Shown here in pieces: positions 1 through 6,244 of a stretch of 7,699 nt of DNA; the stretch's first letter is position 1, and each line of letters starts with the position of its first letter. The position numbers and the translations under genes are program-made. The DNA is from Candidatus Nomurabacteria bacterium (GTDB lineage Bacteria > Patescibacteriota > Saccharimonadia > Saccharimonadales > Saccharimonadaceae). Location of the stretch: assembly GCA_031262565.1 (NCBI GenBank), contig JAISHL010000053.1, positions 1-7,699 on the forward strand. Reading direction: 5' to 3'. The notes below the pieces were generated by a model. It did not search any database, had not been told where the DNA came from, and saw nothing but the letters and a program-made list of their open reading frames with translations.

Positions 1-414
1 TCGTATTATCATGATATTGCATAATTTGGTGGCGAATTTAACCAGAATTTTCTGGCTGAAAAAGACGGGCGACCGCTGGCGTTTCTCTGGAATTTGGCGA
101 CGCAGGCGAATTGTTTTGAGCTTTATGGTGGCGTCAATAGGGAGGGGCAAGATTTGCGCGCAAATTACGCCCTAAAATGGCACGCGATAAAGTTTGCGAA
201 ATCGTCTGGATCGGTCGTTTATGATCTGAACGGACTACTGAATGACGGCGTGTCAAACTTTAAGCTGGGATTTTCTAACGAGGAGACAAATTTGGTCGGC
301 ACATGGGATTTACCTCTGTCGCCGCTATATTTAGCATGGGAAAAAGTCTTGCCATTTGCGAAAAAATCTGTTCAGAAATTCAATAATTTAAGGAAAAATC
401 AAGATGAAAAATGA
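1..414 (+). pseudogene. FemA/FemB-family aminoacyltransferase, C-terminal part, interrupted by an in-frame stop
   Basis: This is the C-terminal end of a FemAB-family protein, which adds amino acids from aminoacyl-tRNA to the lipid II side chain to build peptidoglycan cross-bridges. The frame shows the C-terminal GNAT-like domain: an FLAEKDGRPLAF strand, the FELYGG motif, an N-Y-A-L-K-W-H-A-I helix, the VVYDLNG strand and the F-K-L-G-F motif near the end. The frame is open from base 1 except for TAA at 22-24. The residues before it (SYYHDIA) and after it (FGGEFNQNFL) read like one continuous FemAB segment. No ATG or GTG lies between that stop and the conserved region; the first possible start is TTG at 94, inside the domain and without a ribosome binding site. 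The gene therefore seems to begin upstream of the window and to be broken here, unless the TAA is a sequence error. Its TGA stop overlaps the next gene's start by 11 bp, so the pair was probably one translationally coupled unit. Confidence 0.7.
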
Positions 415-1459
415 GTTGAAATTTTTAGAAATTACGGAAAAAGATTGGGATAAATTTGAGCGTTCAAAGCCGAATTTTAGCTTTTTCCAGAGTGTTATGC
501 GCATTAAAAAACGCAACAAAATGGGTTATAAAAACTATATTTTGGGTGTAAAAAGTGGCGATAGTCTTGTGGCGGGCGGCGTTCTGATTGGTCGGGGGAG
601 CGAATTTTGGATGGCTTATGGACCGCTGATCGACTGGGACGACGCGGAATTAGTGCAGTTTTTCTTGGAAAATCTGGCAAAATTTGCTCGCCAACATAAA
701 ATGGCGAAAATTGAGATTTTTCCGAACTTATTACTGAATCGACGGAGTTACAAGGGGGAAATTCTTGAACATTTTAATCACGACGACGTTAAACAGATTT
801 TTAAAACGAACGGCTGGCGATATGAGGGCGAAACGACAAGATATGAGATGAAAGCGGGGCGCTGGGCGTTTATAAAAGACCTTTCAGAGATGAAAAACAT
901 CGAGGAACTGCGCAAGAGCTATCGCAAAACGCTGAGGGCGCATTTACGTAAGAGTGACGGGCAAGTTGAAATCGCCAAACTGACGCGCGCGGAGCTGCCG
1001 AAAATCGTGAATTTGATCGACGAGTCTGACGCGCAAAATAACGTGAACGGGCGAGCGCTGGAATATTATCAAATGATGTTTGATGAATTTGGCGACGAGA
1101 TTGAATTTTTGGTGGCGCAAAAAGTTGATGATAAAACCCCTGTGGCTGGCGCGATTTTCATCTGGCACGGCGGGGAAGTTGCGTCATATTTGAGTGGTAT
1201 GGATCGTAAATATCGCGACCTAAACGGGCGAGCGTGGTTGCAAGATTTTATCATGCAAAAGGCTCTGGAACGGGGGATTAACAGGGTGAATTTTTTCTGG
1301 GTCGAGGGGAAGTTTTCGGATAATCGACTACTGGAATTTAAGTCTGGCTTTGGCGGCGAAATTGAGGAATATATTGGCGGTTTTGAGTTGGTTTTGCGAC
1401 CACTATCTCTGCTGACCAAAAAAATCGCACGAAAAGCCAAGTCGCTAATTAAAAAATAA
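404..1459 (+). CDS. FemA/FemB-family peptidoglycan bridge aminoacyltransferase
   Basis: A complete 351-residue FemAB-type ligase, expected to transfer an amino acid from aminoacyl-tRNA to the lipid II stem peptide at the cytoplasmic membrane face. It has the two-GNAT-domain layout: domain 1 at about residues 5-150 (FFQS near 27-30, then FWMAYGPLID at 68-77) and domain 2 at about 155-335 (SYRKTLRAHLRK at 172-183, VAGAIFIW at 247-254, SYLSGMDRKYRDLNG at 261-275, and F-K-S-G-F-G-G at 312-318). The length fits FemX-like members that lack the long coiled-coil arm of staphylococcal FemA. The ATG at 404 overlaps the upstream FemAB gene by 11 bp, and AAGG stands about 10 bp before it. In place of the Y-D-F/L-x-G strand motif seen in its neighbour it has FFWVEG, so the tandem copies have diverged and may add different residues. 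The added amino acid cannot be told from the sequence. The basic C-terminal tail may help it contact the membrane. Confidence 0.85.
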   Translation: MKNELKFLEITEKDWDKFERSKPNFSFFQSVMRIKKRNKMGYKNYILGVKSGDSLVAGGVLIGRGSEFWMAYGPLIDWDDAELVQFFLENLAKFARQHKMAKIEIFPNLLLNRRSYKGEILEHFNHDDVKQIFKTNGWRYEGETTRYEMKAGRWAFIKDLSEMKNIEELRKSYRKTLRAHLRKSDGQVEIAKLTRAELPKIVNLIDESDAQNNVNGRALEYYQMMFDEFGDEIEFLVAQKVDDKTPVAGAIFIWHGGEVASYLSGMDRKYRDLNGRAWLQDFIMQKALERGINRVNFFWVEGKFSDNRLLEFKSGFGGEIEEYIGGFELVLRPLSLLTKKIARKAKSLIKK

Positions 1460-1461
1460 TT

Positions 1462-2700
1462 TTATTTCAAATTCCACGCTGTTTTTGTCATGGAAATCGA
1501 CGGGGTGATTTCGACGTCGCGCGGATCGGTTGGAGCGACATTTTGCGCGACGTAATAGCCGAGCGTAGCGACCATGGCGGCGTTGTCGGTGCAAAATTCG
1601 GGCGCAGGGAAGTGCGGGGCGATCGGCAAGCGTTCAGTAAGTTGACGACGCAACTCTTGATTTGCAGCAACCCCACCAGCGACGACGACAGATTTTGGCG
1701 CAAATTCATTGAACGCGGCGACCACTTTATCGACCAGTGTTTCAATTGCAATTCGCTGAAACGATGCGGCAAAATCGCGTCGCTGAGTGTCGTTTAGAAG
1801 ATCCGCTAGACCGCTTGATGGAAAAGTGTGATCTTTGTCGCATTCCGACTGAACGGCGCGCAGAACGGCTGTTTTAAGCCCACTGAACGAAAAATCGTAT
1901 TTGCCAGCCATTTTTGCCTTTGGAAAATGGTATTTTTGCGGATCGCCCGATTCAGCGCATTTACTAACCGAAGGTCCGCCAGGGTAGGGTAGACCGAGAA
2001 TTTTAGCGACTTTATCAAATGCTTCGCCGACTGCATCATCTTGGGTTTGACCGATCAGCTCGTAGTCGCCGTGATCACGAAAAAGCACGATTTGAGAATG
2101 TCCACCGCTGACAATTAAAGCTAGCATTGGAAACCGCATCTTGTCATTCTGAACTTGTTTCAGAATCTCACGGCTATTATCATCCGCTTCCTTCTCACTG
2201 TTTTCGCCGCAAGATCCGAGTCGCAGTATACGATCTTGCGGTCGCAAACAGTTCGCATCGGCGGATTCGTTTTTCAGAAAATTCGCATAAACATGCGCTT
2301 CAACGTGATGAATCGGATAAAATGGCTTGTTTTTTAAGAGAGCGAGAGTGCGAGCGGTCAATGAACCGATCAGCAACGAGCCGATTAATCCCGGCATGGT
2401 CGTGCAGGCGATAGCATCAATTTCACCCCAAGCCGCCTCTAATATTTTGTCATCCTGAATATCGCCAGATTCTGAACCAAATCCAGAATGACAAGCCAAA
2501 TAAGCCTCTTTAACCGCCTGATCAATCACAGGCAAAACAACTTCCAAATGCGATCGCGCCGCCACCTCTGGCACAACGCCACCAAACGCCGAATGAATGT
2601 CGATTTGTGAGTTGACGACATTGCTAATCAGGCGCTGTCCATTTTCTACAACGGCAGCCGCGGTTTCGTCGCACGAACTCTCGATTCCTAAAATTTTCAC
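1462..2700 (-). CDS. tsaD: tRNA N6-threonylcarbamoyladenosine transferase TsaD with two repeat-derived insertions
   Basis: TsaD transfers the threonylcarbamoyl group from threonylcarbamoyl-AMP to A37 of ANN-decoding tRNAs, working with TsaB and TsaE in the cytoplasm. Visible motifs are ILGIESSCDET (3-13), GGVVPE (40-45), the metal-binding H-x-x-x-H at 132 and 136, VSGGHSQ (197-203), GEAFDKVAKILGLPYPGGP (225-243), FSFSGLKTA (270-278), AGGVAAN (341-347) and CTDNAAM (370-376), whose D372 matches the third metal ligand. The core is intact. At 412 residues it is about 75 longer than E. coli TsaD. The excess lies mainly in two inserts, at about residues 69-92 and 145-188, both carrying palindromic repeat sequence read in frame. 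The start is GTG: an in-frame TAA lies at 2712-2710, no Shine-Dalgarno is present, and a -10 element places transcription start on the GTG. Its stop is 2 bp from the convergent FemAB stop. This is an essential gene in most bacteria, so it is probably functional despite the inserts. Confidence 0.95.
   Translation of the reverse strand: MKILGIESSCDETAAAVVENGQRLISNVVNSQIDIHSAFGGVVPEVAARSHLEVVLPVIDQAVKEAYLACHSGFGSESGDIQDDKILEAAWGEIDAIACTTMPGLIGSLLIGSLTARTLALLKNKPFYPIHHVEAHVYANFLKNESADANCLRPQDRILRLGSCGENSEKEADDNSREILKQVQNDKMRFPMLALIVSGGHSQIVLFRDHGDYELIGQTQDDAVGEAFDKVAKILGLPYPGGPSVSKCAESGDPQKYHFPKAKMAGKYDFSFSGLKTAVLRAVQSECDKDHTFPSSGLADLLNDTQRRDFAASFQRIAIETLVDKVVAAFNEFAPKSVVVAGGVAANQELRRQLTERLPIAPHFPAPEFCTDNAAMVATLGYYVAQNVAPTDPRDVEITPSISMTKTAWNLK
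2141..2240. repeat. Palindromic repeat sequence inside tsaD (insert 2)
   Basis: On the plus strand, 2141-2169 is a copy of the TTGTCATTCYGAAC repeat family also found at 5510-5685. It contains a perfect 8-bp stem, ATTCTGAA (2146-2153) with TTCAGAAT (2159-2166), around a 5-nt loop. A second hairpin follows: CGCAAGATC (2208-2216) with GATCTTGCG (2232-2240), 15-nt loop. tsaD reads this stretch antisense to the repeat's usual direction, giving E-I-L-K-Q-V-Q-N-D-K (residues 178-187). It covers most of the 44-residue insert (residues 145-188, DNA 2137-2268), which has no counterpart in E. coli TsaD between the metal-site helix and the P-M-L-A-L-I-V strand. The stretch has no stop codon, as needed for tsaD to survive the insertion. 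Confidence 0.8.
2447..2494 (-). repeat. 48-bp palindromic repeat inside tsaD (insert 1)
   Basis: The ends form an imperfect inverted repeat: TTGTCATCCTGAAT (2447-2460) and ATCCAGAATGACAA (2481-2494). Read on the minus strand it begins TTGTCATTCTGGATTTG and closely resembles the repeat at 2141-2169, but in the opposite orientation. tsaD reads it as C-H-S-G-F-G-S-E-S-G-D-I-Q-D-D-K (residues 70-85). It is 48 bp, exactly 16 codons, so it keeps the frame. It sits between the helix ending V-K-E-A and the I-D-A-I-A strand, a loop position in known TsaD folds. Confidence 0.8.
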
Positions 2701-2706
2701 CTCTAT

Positions 2707-2735
2707 ATTTTAACATATTGACACGAAACTGTATA
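2707..2735 (-). promoter_or_regulatory. Predicted tsaD promoter (leaderless)
   Basis: On the minus strand, a -35-like TATACA (2735-2730) is separated by 17 bp from TAAAAT (2712-2707), which is preceded by TGT as an extended -10. A start 7 nt after the -10 falls on base 2700, the G of the tsaD GTG. No Shine-Dalgarno precedes the GTG, consistent with a leaderless mRNA. Predicted by eye only. Confidence 0.5.
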
Positions 2736-2746
2736 TATGCTAAACT
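2718..2746 (+). promoter_or_regulatory. Predicted promoter of the SPFH/zinc-ribbon operon
   Basis: A perfect TTGACA -35 (2718-2723) is separated by 17 bp from TAAACT (2741-2746), preceded by an extended TGC. The predicted transcription start is near 2753, leaving a leader of about 32 nt with AGGAG at 2771-2775, 9 nt before the ATG at 2785. It overlaps the divergent tsaD promoter, so the two polymerases would compete for the same DNA. Confidence 0.7.
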
Positions 2747-2784
2747 GGTTAAGTTAATCTCAAAAATAAAAGGAGAAATCAAAA

Positions 2785-3987
2785 ATGGGTTTAATCAAAG
2801 CATTTAGTGGTGCAATTGGCGGTCAATTCGCAGATCAGTGGCTCGATTACATCATGCCAGTCGAAGGCATGGGCGGTCACGTTTTGGCAGGCAAGGGCGT
2901 ATCAAAAGGCACGAACGCAGGGCGCGGTTCAAATACCTCAGGTAGCGAAAATGTCATCACGAACGGTTCAAAGATTTTTGTCCCAGAAGGCACGGCGGCA
3001 ATTTTTATGCAAGATGGCGGAATCACGGGAATCGCAGCAGAAGCTGGCGGCTACACGTGGACTAGTGACAACGATCCAAACTCAAAAACAGTTTTTTCTG
3101 GAAACGGAATTTTAGCGTCAACTTTGGGCGCAAGCTTTGAGCGCGCGAAATTTGGCGGTCAACCTTCGTCGCAGCAATTCGTTTTCTATGTCAATCTAAA
3201 AGACATCATGGGCTTGCGTTACGGCACACAGAATCCAATTCGTTATAAAGACGCAAACTACGCGAACGCAATGCTAGCAGTAACCTCAAACGGAACTTAC
3301 ACAATCCGCGTGATTGACCCGATTTTGATGTTCAAAAACTTGTTGCCAGTGGAATTTGTCAGTGGTCAAACACCTTTGTTTGATCTCGACGCAGACGGCT
3401 CGGGCATTGAGGAAGGCTTGTTTGCAGGCTTTGTTGGATCATTAGCATCAGCTTTGTCGGCATTCACAAAAGGCGGAAAATCAATCGACGATATTCAGGG
3501 CGGTCAAACTGATTTTGCTAAATCAATGAACGAAGCGATCGAGGCGAATTATCAGTGGGGAACAAAATACGGTATTGAAGTCGTCAGCGTTCAGCCGATG
3601 GGCTTGGACTGGGACGCGCAAAGTGTCGAACTCATCAACAAATTCAACACTGGCTTCCTTATGCAAGGTGGCGTTGGCGCGGCTTATGCACAAACTCAGG
3701 TCGCCGAAGGTATTAACGCGGCTGGTCAAAACGGCGCAGCTGGTGGCGTGTTCGGCATGGGCATGGCAGTTAATACAATGGGCGGTCCAGCGATGTATGC
3801 ACAACAAGGCGGCATGAATCCGGTGGTCGCACAACAGCAGGCACAAATGCAACAGGCTCAACAAATGCCTCAAATGCAACCTCAACAGCCGATGATGCAA
3901 CAAATGCCAGCTCAACCAGTTGCACCACAACCAATACAACAACCAGCTCCGCAACCAGAGCAACCTATCAATCCTAACGCACAATAA
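2785..3987 (+). CDS. SPFH (stomatin/prohibitin/flotillin) domain protein, YdjI-like
   Basis: A 400-residue SPFH-type protein resembling B. subtilis YdjI, often labelled 'virion core protein-like'. Such proteins form membrane-associated scaffolds. YdjI works with the zinc-ribbon protein YdjG and helps to place PspA at damaged membrane. The N-terminus (MGLIKAFSGAIGGQFADQW) has the glycine-rich opening and A-D-Q-W typical of this branch. The SPFH core spans about 60-290: KIFVPEGTAAIFMQDGG (63-79), QFVFYVNLKD (131-140), YTIRVIDPILMFKNL (172-186) and YGIEVVSVQPMGLDW (262-276). Residues 292-330 are Gly/Ala-rich. Residues 339-400 are a Q/M/P-rich, probably disordered tail. No clear membrane helix or signal peptide is visible, so recruitment by its partner is likely. 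AGGAG precedes the ATG. The gene ends in tandem TAA codons and is followed 32 bp later by the zinc-ribbon membrane gene, with no promoter seen between. No cysteine pair is present in the tail; the zinc ribbons are in the partner. Confidence 0.85.
   Translation: MGLIKAFSGAIGGQFADQWLDYIMPVEGMGGHVLAGKGVSKGTNAGRGSNTSGSENVITNGSKIFVPEGTAAIFMQDGGITGIAAEAGGYTWTSDNDPNSKTVFSGNGILASTLGASFERAKFGGQPSSQQFVFYVNLKDIMGLRYGTQNPIRYKDANYANAMLAVTSNGTYTIRVIDPILMFKNLLPVEFVSGQTPLFDLDADGSGIEEGLFAGFVGSLASALSAFTKGGKSIDDIQGGQTDFAKSMNEAIEANYQWGTKYGIEVVSVQPMGLDWDAQSVELINKFNTGFLMQGGVGAAYAQTQVAEGINAAGQNGAAGGVFGMGMAVNTMGGPAMYAQQGGMNPVVAQQQAQMQQAQQMPQMQPQQPMMQQMPAQPVAPQPIQQPAPQPEQPINPNAQ
3799..3984 (+). repeat. Low-complexity Gln/Met/Pro-rich tail coding region
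   Basis: Codons for residues 339-400 of the SPFH protein are dominated by CAA/CAG, CCA/CCT/CCG and ATG, giving runs such as QQQAQMQQAQQMPQMQPQQP. The DNA consists of imperfect short repeats of the CAACAA, CAAATG and CCACAA type, which could vary in length by slippage. The protein part is probably disordered and may serve in self-association or partner binding. Confidence 0.8.
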
Positions 3988-4019
3988 TAAAAATTAAAGA
4001 GAAAAATGGAGATATAAAA

Positions 4020-5477
4020 ATGGGCAACGATTCAGTAAATCCTAGTAACGCACAAGTGGTTAATACTTCGAGTGGTAAAAAAACAGGTTTGGATCGTTGT
4101 CCGTTTTGTGGTTCAACTGACATTATTTTTGATCAAAAACTGGGCAAATTAAAGTGCTTGAACTGTCGCTCGGTATTTGAACCTGAACATTCCGACGCGC
4201 TGATTTCAGATATTCACAATCTGGTCGGCGAAGTGATCGGCTCGGGTTCGTCAAATATTGTGCCAGACACGGCGACAGTTTTAACCTTCAAATGTTCGTC
4301 GTGCGGCGCGGAAATTGTGATTGATACGGCGGAATCCGCCACGGCGCGCTGTCACTGGTGTCGCCATACTCTTGGCATCAATGATCAAATTCCGAACGGC
4401 GCAGTGCCAGATATGGTTTTGCCGTTCGCGATTGCAAAACAAGACGCGCAAGCTCGGATCGCCGCGTTTATGGAGAAACGAAAATTCTTCGCGAATACGG
4501 CGTTTCGCAACGAGTTTACAGTGGAAAATATCACAGGCGTTTTCTTGCCATATATGGTCGTCGACATCAACGCTCGTGCGCAACTTTCGGGGCAGGGCGA
4601 ACATCTAGTTCGTCGCTATTCAGTTGGTTCAGGCAAAAACCGCCAAACCAGATACGACGCAGATTTATATAACGTTGAGAGAAATTTTGATCTGTTGATC
4701 GACGACTTAATTATTGAATCGTCGGCGGATAAGTTGGATCAGAACACGACAAATAACACGAATAACGTCATCAACTCAATTTTGCCGTTTGATACAGAGA
4801 ATTGTATTAAATGGGACGCAAACTATTTGAAGGGTTTTGCCAGCGAAAAACGCGATACGAATATCGACAATTTGCGCGACAAAGTTGGCTTGCAGGCGAA
4901 AGACGTGGCGCGAAATATGGCAAATCAAACTCTGACATTTTATGATCGCGGCGTGCAATGGACGCAAGACGGCACGAATATTAAAGGCACGGCGTGGAAG
5001 TCGGCGTATTTGCCAGTTTGGTTGTATTCATATCAGCAGATCAGTGGTGACAAAAAACTCCTACATTATTGCGCCGTAAATGCCCGAACAGGCGAGACAA
5101 TGGGGTCGGTGCCACTAAACATGGCGAAAGTTATAGGGATCACGGTTCTTTTGGAAATTCTCTTTGGCGGCGCTGGGTTATCAATTCTTATGGGCGTCGA
5201 TGGTAAAGGCGGCAATATGGGATTGTTCGGCTTCTTGCCAGGTATAATTTTCTTCTTCTATATTCGGTTCAAATATCGCAATACCAATAAACGACATCAC
5301 CACGAATCAGAAACGAAAGCGACAGCAGAGAATTTGACTACGCGCGACGAGTTCGTTGAGCATCGTAAGCGACTATCAAACTCGCGCATGAATGGTGCAA
5401 ACAATAAAAAAATTCTGGGTAGTAGCGCCAAAATGGGCGCCATGGACAGTTTCTTCTCACAGTTTACGAAAGGGTAA
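4020..5477 (+). CDS. Double zinc-ribbon membrane protein, YdjG-like (TFIIB-type zinc ribbon)
   Basis: A 485-residue protein with two N-terminal zinc ribbons: C27-x2-C30...C46-x2-C49 and C92-x2-C95...C111-x2-C114. A soluble domain follows (about 125-365, including L-P-F-A-I at 134-138, V-F-L-P-Y-M-V at 174-180 and Y-L-P-V-W-L-Y-S-Y at 330-338). Two membrane segments lie at about 369-391 and 400-416, and a basic, histidine-containing tail (K-R-H-H-H at 424-428) runs to the end. This resembles B. subtilis YdjG, the membrane partner of the SPFH protein YdjI. Such proteins are often mislabelled as primosomal protein N' or helicases because of the zinc ribbons, but no helicase motif is present. GGAG stands 8 nt before the ATG, and the gene lies 32 bp behind the SPFH gene, so the two are almost certainly co-transcribed. 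The likely topology puts ribbons and tail in the cytoplasm. A membrane-anchor role for the SPFH assembly is inferred; the ligand or signal is unknown. Confidence 0.75.
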   Translation: MGNDSVNPSNAQVVNTSSGKKTGLDRCPFCGSTDIIFDQKLGKLKCLNCRSVFEPEHSDALISDIHNLVGEVIGSGSSNIVPDTATVLTFKCSSCGAEIVIDTAESATARCHWCRHTLGINDQIPNGAVPDMVLPFAIAKQDAQARIAAFMEKRKFFANTAFRNEFTVENITGVFLPYMVVDINARAQLSGQGEHLVRRYSVGSGKNRQTRYDADLYNVERNFDLLIDDLIIESSADKLDQNTTNNTNNVINSILPFDTENCIKWDANYLKGFASEKRDTNIDNLRDKVGLQAKDVARNMANQTLTFYDRGVQWTQDGTNIKGTAWKSAYLPVWLYSYQQISGDKKLLHYCAVNARTGETMGSVPLNMAKVIGITVLLEILFGGAGLSILMGVDGKGGNMGLFGFLPGIIFFFYIRFKYRNTNKRHHHESETKATAENLTTRDEFVEHRKRLSNSRMNGANNKKILGSSAKMGAMDSFFSQFTKG

Positions 5478-5480
5478 ACT
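5461..5480 (+). terminator. Possible weak terminator hairpin over the zinc-ribbon gene stop codon
   Basis: AGTTTAC (5461-5467) and GTAAACT (5474-5480) form a perfect 7-bp stem with a 6-nt loop, spanning the TAA stop at 5475-5477. The downstream run AGTTATTATT is only partly T-rich and the stem is AT-rich, so this may be weak. The palindromic element at 5510-5685 may contribute to ending transcription. Confidence 0.35.
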
Positions 5481-5509
5481 AGTTATTATTGTCATCGCAA
5501 TCATTTTAT

Positions 5510-5685
5510 TTGTCATTCCGAACTCGTTTCAGGATCTACAAAAATCCATAAGTTATAGATGCTGAAATAAATATCGGCTTCGCCTCCTTCGGTTCTTGAT
5601 CCATTAAGAATAAATTCTCATGAATCAATTCGCCTCCGCCAGCATGACAAGAAGAGTAGATTCCGAAACAAGTTCGGAATGACAA
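5510..5685. repeat. 176-bp nested palindromic (MITE-like/REP-like) intergenic element
   Basis: The ends are 30-bp inverted repeats, 5510-5539 and 5656-5685, that match at 27 of 30 positions; both begin TTGTCATTCCGAACT when read inward. The right arm itself folds as ATTCCGAA/TTCGGAAT around a 5-nt loop. Nested inside are ATGCTG (5559-5564) with CAGCAT (5640-5645), and an inner hairpin at 5596-5628 (TTGAT...ATCAA with internal AGAAT/ATTCT). A 9-bp direct repeat TTCGCCTCC occurs at 5579-5587 and 5629-5637, bracketing the inner hairpin. No protein frame of note and no clear target-site duplication are visible. It fills almost the whole gap between two convergent genes. The same family occurs twice inside tsaD. 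Confidence 0.85.
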
Positions 5686-5699
5686 ATTAGATCGCTTTT

Positions 5700-6134
5700 T
5701 TATCGCGTCTTTTTCGTGATCTTTGAATTGACTTTGCTGGCGACTTTTTCGGCGTTGCCGTCACTGTGTTGCAAATAAGTTTTTGGCGTTTCTTTATGCA
5801 CCAACTGCCACGAACCCTTTTTGTGGAATAATACCGTGAAAGCAATTGAAACGATAAATGCAACAACGTAGATTGCCGCAATAGCCGTGCCATTGAGCGA
5901 CCAGCCAAACGACGCGTCCAAAATGTTGATCACAATGGCGATCGGCAAGAAAACACCGAACCAAAATAACTTGTAAGATGAGAACAAGATGATCGCGAAC
6001 AAAATGACCAACATAACTTGCCCGAGTAGTGAAATACCAAGATCAATGACTTCAACCGCACCCAAAATCATCACAATCGCCACCGCCAACAGATACACCC
6101 CCCAAAGCACCCTAAACATTAACTTCTTATTCAT
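5700..6134 (-). CDS. Small four-helix membrane protein of unknown function
   Basis: I do not recognise a named family. The 144-residue product has four hydrophobic segments, at about residues 7-28, 35-52, 55-72 and 83-103, then a hydrophilic, lysine-rich tail (104-144, ending S-K-I-T-K-K-T-R). The positive tail and the N-K-K start suggest both ends are in the cytoplasm. The compact hydrophobic layout, with an F-W-F-G-V-F-L-P-I segment, loosely recalls the small LiaF/DUF5668-type membrane domains of envelope-stress proteins, but this is too weak to assign. The ATG at 6134 has a strong AGGAGGG Shine-Dalgarno (6150-6144) 9 nt upstream and its own extended -10 promoter. It lies 110 bp downstream of the uppS-like gene on the same strand, so read-through is possible. 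It converges on the zinc-ribbon gene across the palindromic element. Confidence 0.75.
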   Translation of the reverse strand: MNKKLMFRVLWGVYLLAVAIVMILGAVEVIDLGISLLGQVMLVILFAIILFSSYKLFWFGVFLPIAIVINILDASFGWSLNGTAIAAIYVVAFIVSIAFTVLFHKKGSWQLVHKETPKTYLQHSDGNAEKVASKVNSKITKKTR

Positions 6135-6161
6135 AAAAACTTACCCTCCTTTATATGCCAC

Positions 6162-6190
6162 AGTATAGCATAAGCAACATAAAATACAAA
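6162..6190 (-). promoter_or_regulatory. Predicted promoter of the small membrane protein gene
   Basis: On the minus strand, TATACT (6167-6162) is preceded by TGC as an extended -10 within TATGCTATACT. A weak TTTGTA (6190-6185) lies 17 bp upstream as a -35. The predicted start near 6155 gives a leader of about 21 nt that contains the AGGAGGG site. Confidence 0.6.
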
Positions 6191-6244
6191 GTATTGTGGA
6201 AAAACTGTGTAAAACTCAGGCAAAATAGATCAAATAGCTGTGGA

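Noticed and set aside
944..1440. Antisense open frames on the minus strand within the FemAB gene
   Set aside because: No family resemblance, no ribosome binding sites, and they overlap a well-supported gene entirely; they are shadows.
2127..2414. Plus-strand frames across the tsaD insert (including CHSELVSES-type peptide)
   Set aside because: These are the palindromic repeat translated on the other strand. They lack a ribosome binding site and overlap tsaD.
3523..3984. Minus-strand frame rich in Leu, His and Trp opposite the SPFH gene tail
   Set aside because: It is the complement of the Gln/Met/Pro-rich codons; its composition is an artefact of the low-complexity stretch.
4020..5477. Helicase/primosomal protein N' function for the zinc-ribbon gene
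   Set aside because: Only the zinc ribbons fit. No Walker A or B or other helicase motifs are present, and two membrane segments argue for a membrane protein.
5510..5685. CRISPR array or riboswitch in the repeat-rich spacer
   Set aside because: The repeats are inverted rather than regularly spaced direct repeats with unique spacers, and the element sits downstream of both flanking genes, not in a leader.
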